From Chamaecyparis obtusa (lineage: Eukaryota > Streptophyta > Pinopsida > Cupressales > Cupressaceae): a stretch of DNA of 64,000 nucleotides. Location: contig BSBK01006379.1 of assembly GCA_027943335.1 (NCBI GenBank), positions 248,001-312,000 of the forward strand, read 5' to 3'. A program made the translations under genes and the position numbers. The notes below the pieces were generated by a model, which was not told the origin of the DNA, ran no database searches, and saw nothing but the letters and a program-made list of their open reading frames with translations. Shown in pieces: positions 60,456 to 64,000 of the stretch. Position 1 is the first letter of the stretch, and each line of letters opens with the position of its first letter.

Positions 60456-61400
60456 TGTTCAAATGTGATGTTAATGCTATTATTGTTGTTTTCATTAATG
60501 GTCTCCATTTATGTCAACATGTTCTAAGCTTAGATATGGTGATTTAGTATAGTTTGATGTTGATTATGTTCTATGAAGATCTATCTTTAGTTGAGTTCAT
60601 GATTGTCCCATTCATCTTGAAGCATAACGTGACTCATTTATTTGGCCTTGGTCCCATCTAGAAAGTGGTTTTTGTGCTTCATTTTAAATGTTTGCATTAT
60701 AATGTATATAGATCCTATTTTTTGGTTTTGAAGATCACAGTGAATGTTGAGCATGCTATTGTATGCAAGGCATGTTGAATTGAGTAAGGATAATCTATGT
60801 GGTCCATGTTTCATTCCTTACCACCATGGGAGATTTTGTTATGAACTATTTCAAATTGTATTAGAATGACCTAGTTCTTGGCATGGAATGGTATAAGAGA
60901 ATGAGGAAGTATGAAATATATGAAGTGAATGAGAATCTAACAAGGAAATATTTGTGTATTGATATGTATACTTGAGTTTATGCAACTTATAGAAGATTGC
61001 CATATCATTCCTTTTTTGTTGATTATTAGTGACAATGACTACATTGGTGGATTCCTTTTCATTTCTTATATTTTGGCAATGAACCTTTTTCATTGGTAGT
61101 GATCCTTATTACTACTAGGTAGTTATTCCAATTGCTAGTGAGGCTTACTTTTAGTAAGAAAATCAATAATGAGCCTTTGTAAAAATCTCCTAAACTAGTG
61201 TTCTATTAATGAGAATTAGTTTCTTCATGATTTTTCCCATATTGGATTTCCATGTAAATTCTCATGTTCATGGTGTTTGGTGTTTTGTGCATTTATGTTA
61301 ATATCTATTTTTATGTTTATGATTTTTTTAAGTATTCACCGGATTAATTAAGGTTAAGGAAATTTATTTATTATAACTAATTCACCCCCTCTCTATTATT
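60456..61400 (+). repeat. Probable 3' LTR of the copia fragment
   Basis: It starts TGTTCAAATG right after a polypurine stretch. It includes TTTTTCCCATATTGGATTTCC (about 61230), the conserved block also seen in the other copia LTRs. The right end is not firmly placed. Confidence 0.5.
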
Positions 61401-61411
61401 CAACTTGTTTA

Positions 61412-61551
<140 letters not shown>

Positions 61552-61918
61552 ATGATTTAGATACACTTGAATAGCTCATACCAAATGATCTGGTAAGGTT
61601 CATCATTTTCTTTGGCTCATTATGTTCATTATGTTTTGGTTCTTTAACATTTTTGGTCAATAAAATTCATCTTCTCATGGCTTGGGAATGCAAGGATTAA
61701 AAATATGATGGACATACAAGATTCCACTACCATGCTTTGGATTTTATCTTACTTTCATTGTTAATTTGTACATTTAATTAGTATTATTTCTATAATACTA
61801 ATATTTTTTACACAATTTTGCAATGTAGGTATCTTTGAGAGTACCAATGGTTTGAGCTATACATTATGGAGCACAAATATCAAAACCAAATGTAGTAGTT
61901 GTGTATCTAGGGTTTTTT

Positions 61919-62420
61919 CTATAGCATTGATGTATTTGTACATTATGTAGTTTTATTGATGATATAGGATGTATTTGTACATGAGAACATGAGTATATAT
62001 GGTTTTTTTATAGCAATGATGTATTAGTACATGATGTAGCTGTATTGATGATATATGATGTATTTCTACATGAGGACATGGGAAAGAAGAAAGACATGAG
62101 TATATAGCATTTTTTGATAGTATTGATGTATTTTTACATGGTGTAACTTATATTTCTATTTCTAATGTGAAATGAAAAAATAAAATTCTCTAATAGGATT
62201 TCTATTAATGTGTTGATGAAACTCTTATAATATGTCATTATGTATCCTAATTTATTTATTAAGCTCTTATAATGTGCTGATTAAGATCTTATAATGTGCT
62301 CATTATGGATGAATATTTCATTATGGATGTTGATAGGTTGTCCTAGGTTCATTAGGGTTTTCCTATGTCTATTATGATTGTCTTAGTTCCATTACGATTG
62401 TCCTAGTTTTATCATGGTTG
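61919..62420. repeat. Degenerate short tandem repeats
   Basis: TAGYAWTGATGTATTWGTACAT recurs at about 61922, 62011 and 62118. Further on, TCCTAGTTCCATTAYGATTG-like 27-bp words repeat (62340-62420). Bases 61549-61918 hold nothing I recognise. Confidence 0.6.
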
Positions 62421-62428
62421 ACCTAGAT

Positions 62429-62765
62429 TGTATTACAAGTAGTGGTTGTTGTTGCACCAAAATATCAACCTGTTAATGCTTGATACAACCACTAGACTTA
62501 TAGAAGACATGTGAGGTTGGTTAAGCCATGTTACGAATCTCGAGGGGAGCACTGACCATTTTTCCAACAATCTCCCCCTCAGTGTTACCTAAGGGGATTC
62601 GAACCTGTCACCAAGCTCTGATACCACTTGTTACAAGTAGTGGTTGTTGTTGCACCAAAAGATCAAATTGTTAATGCTTGATACAACCACTATACTTATA
62701 GAAGACACAAGAGGCTATTAATCCATGTTGTGAATCCTGAGGGAGCACTGACAATTTTGCCAACA
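62429..62765 (-). mobile_element. Complete TRIM retrotransposon
   Basis: Two LTRs of about 140 bp (62429-62569 and 62629-62765), TGTTGGCAAA..CTTGTAACA on the minus strand, flank a 59-bp interior. Next to the right LTR the minus strand has the exact initiator-Met primer site TGGTATCAGAGC (62615-62626). Next to the left LTR it has GAGGGGGAGAT, a polypurine tract. That is the whole minimal equipment of a terminal-repeat retrotransposon in miniature. No clear target duplication was found. It has no coding capacity. Confidence 0.88.
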
Positions 62766-62789
62766 GGTTCTAGAAATTTATTAGGTCAT

Positions 62790-64000
62790 TAGGGAACTTA
62801 AGGGACATTATCTATAGGGTATGGTACTGAGTGCTCTGATGACTGGGGAGCCAAAATGGGACCATGCCTAGTGTAAACCTAGCCAATAGAACTTGTTCAT
62901 GTTGGCATTTTTTTCCCACAATGAATAGAGCAATATTTTGGCTATCTTGTTACTTTACATTGAATGCATTTGATGATTTTTATAAGTACGAAAAAATTGC
63001 TTCCCTAAAAAACTAGTTTGAGTATCAAAAATATGAGATAATTTATTTTATAGGGGCCTCTTATGATCCTATACATTCATACGAATCATTTGTAGGTTCC
63101 ACATATTGGAAAAAAATAGCTCGTCAAAGTTAGTCACTTTTGTGCACTTGGGGCACCTAAGGGATTTCATTGGGGGTATGGTGCTAAGCATTTTGATGAG
63201 TGGGTATCCAAAATCAAACCATGCCTAGGGTAAACCCACCCAAATAAATGTTTTCATGGTAAAATTTTGTGCCGACAACAAATAGAGAGAGATTTGGAAT
63301 GCCTTGCAGCTTTCTATTGAATGGATCTAACTATTTTTACATCAACAAAAAAATTATTTCCCTACAAAAACTACTTTGAGTTTTGAAAATTTGAGATAGG
63401 TTATTGTAGATAGGCCTCTTTAAATCCTATATATTTGGAAAAAATATTTGGAGGTGCCACAAATTGGGATAAATAGCTCATCAAATTTCTTCACTTTTGT
63501 GCACCCAAGACACTTAAGGGACATCACCAATAGGGTATGGCACCAAGCATTCTGGCAAGTGGGAAGCCAAACTAGGACCATGCCTAGGGTAAACCCACCC
63601 AATAAGATGTGTTCATGGTGGTGGTTTGTACCCTTTATGAAGAGAGTGATATTTGGGCTACCTTAAAACTTTTCATTAAATGCATCTGACAATTTTTGCA
63701 TCGACAAAGTAATCACTACCCTAAAAAACCACTTATAGTTTGAAAATATAAGTTATCTATTTGTAGAGGGGCCTCTCATTATCCTATACATTTATTTAGA
63801 TCATTCAAAGATGCCATGGATTGGGAGAAATATGTAATCAAATTTCATCATTTTTGTGCACTTAGGGCACTTAAGGTACCTCGGTAGGGTATGGTGTTGA
63901 GTGTTCTAGCAAGTGGGGATCCAAAGCAATACCATTACTAGGGTAAATTTTTCCAATTAGACACTTTCATATTGGTATTTTTCACCTATAATGAAAATAT
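62790..64000. repeat. About 357-bp satellite array, runs off right edge
   Basis: GGGTATGG recurs at 62817, 63174, 63533 and 63887 (spacing 357, 359, 354), each followed by GGGACCATGCCTAGGGTAAAC-like sequence and by TTTTTTCCCACAATGAATAG or variants. Copies are clearly diverged. Short frames inside are not conserved between monomers. Confidence 0.88.

Larger units (their letters stand above)
58407..61400 (+). mobile_element. Decayed copia fragment, plus strand
   Basis: Integrase and RT remnants (58500-60440) are followed by a polypurine-like AAAGGGAGAGAT and an LTR-like segment starting TGTTCAAATG at 60456. The end near 61400 (AATTCACCCCCTCTC) resembles copia LTR ends. The 5' part is missing, and the RT-to-PPT interval is collapsed, so RNase H is deleted. 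Confidence 0.65.

Noticed and set aside
62590..62630. Possible tRNA-Met fragment (GATTCGAACC and CTCTGATACCA)
   Set aside because: It is the primer site region of the TRIM. There is no cloverleaf, D arm or anticodon arm.

Overview
The window looks like nuclear DNA of a land plant and is made almost entirely of transposable elements. The evidence is plant-type L1 LINEs with an RNase H tail, Ty1/copia and Ty3/gypsy retrotransposons with tRNA-type primer sites, a TRIM, intron-containing DNA-transposon genes, satellites and long AT/GT microsatellites. I found no intact host gene. A large, slowly purged genome such as a gymnosperm's would fit, but that is inference.

Layout: (1) 1-9048 reads as a DNA transposon cut off by the left edge. 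It has a broken transposase-like gene on + (1-2919), a convergent multi-exon gene on - (3854-6145, perhaps starting near 8740), tandem repeats in introns, subterminal palindromes (about 8806-8985) and a terminal-repeat-like end at 9004-9048. (2) 9049-18304 is a + strand L1-type LINE with ORF1, ORF2 (endonuclease, reverse transcriptase, zinc finger, RNase H), an extra downstream ORF and a 3' hairpin plus A-run. (3) 18305-20930 holds nothing I recognise. (4) 20930-34361 is a second, - strand LINE of the same kind, split by four insertions whose target duplications can be read from the LINE reading frame: a solo LTR (24605-26035), two compound elements built from 367-bp units carrying a 5S rRNA-derived segment (26516-27258 and 27344-30671), and a 1-kb inverted-repeat DNA element (31077-32060). 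(5) 34362-45194 is a - strand copia element; a 3.1-kb LTR-type insertion sits in its RT region and a solo LTR in its 5' LTR. (6) 45195-58406 is a - strand gypsy element of Tat/Ogre-like organisation with a 4.8-kb LTR that itself contains a reading frame of about 1,000 codons. (7) 58407-61400 is a decayed + strand copia fragment. (8) 62429-62765 is a complete TRIM. (9) About 62790-64000 is a 357-bp satellite running off the right edge.

The most unusual features are the 5S-promoter arrays with 12-13 bp target duplications and inverted left arms, which suggest LINE-type retroposition rather than integrase; the reading frame inside the gypsy LTR; an RNase H domain placed between protease and RT in that gypsy element; and the pairing of palindromic subterminal motifs with terminal repeats shared by the left-hand transposon and the 31-kb element. 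Nearly every coding region is inactivated, often by TAG replacing CAG or TGG, consistent with deamination of methylated cytosines.
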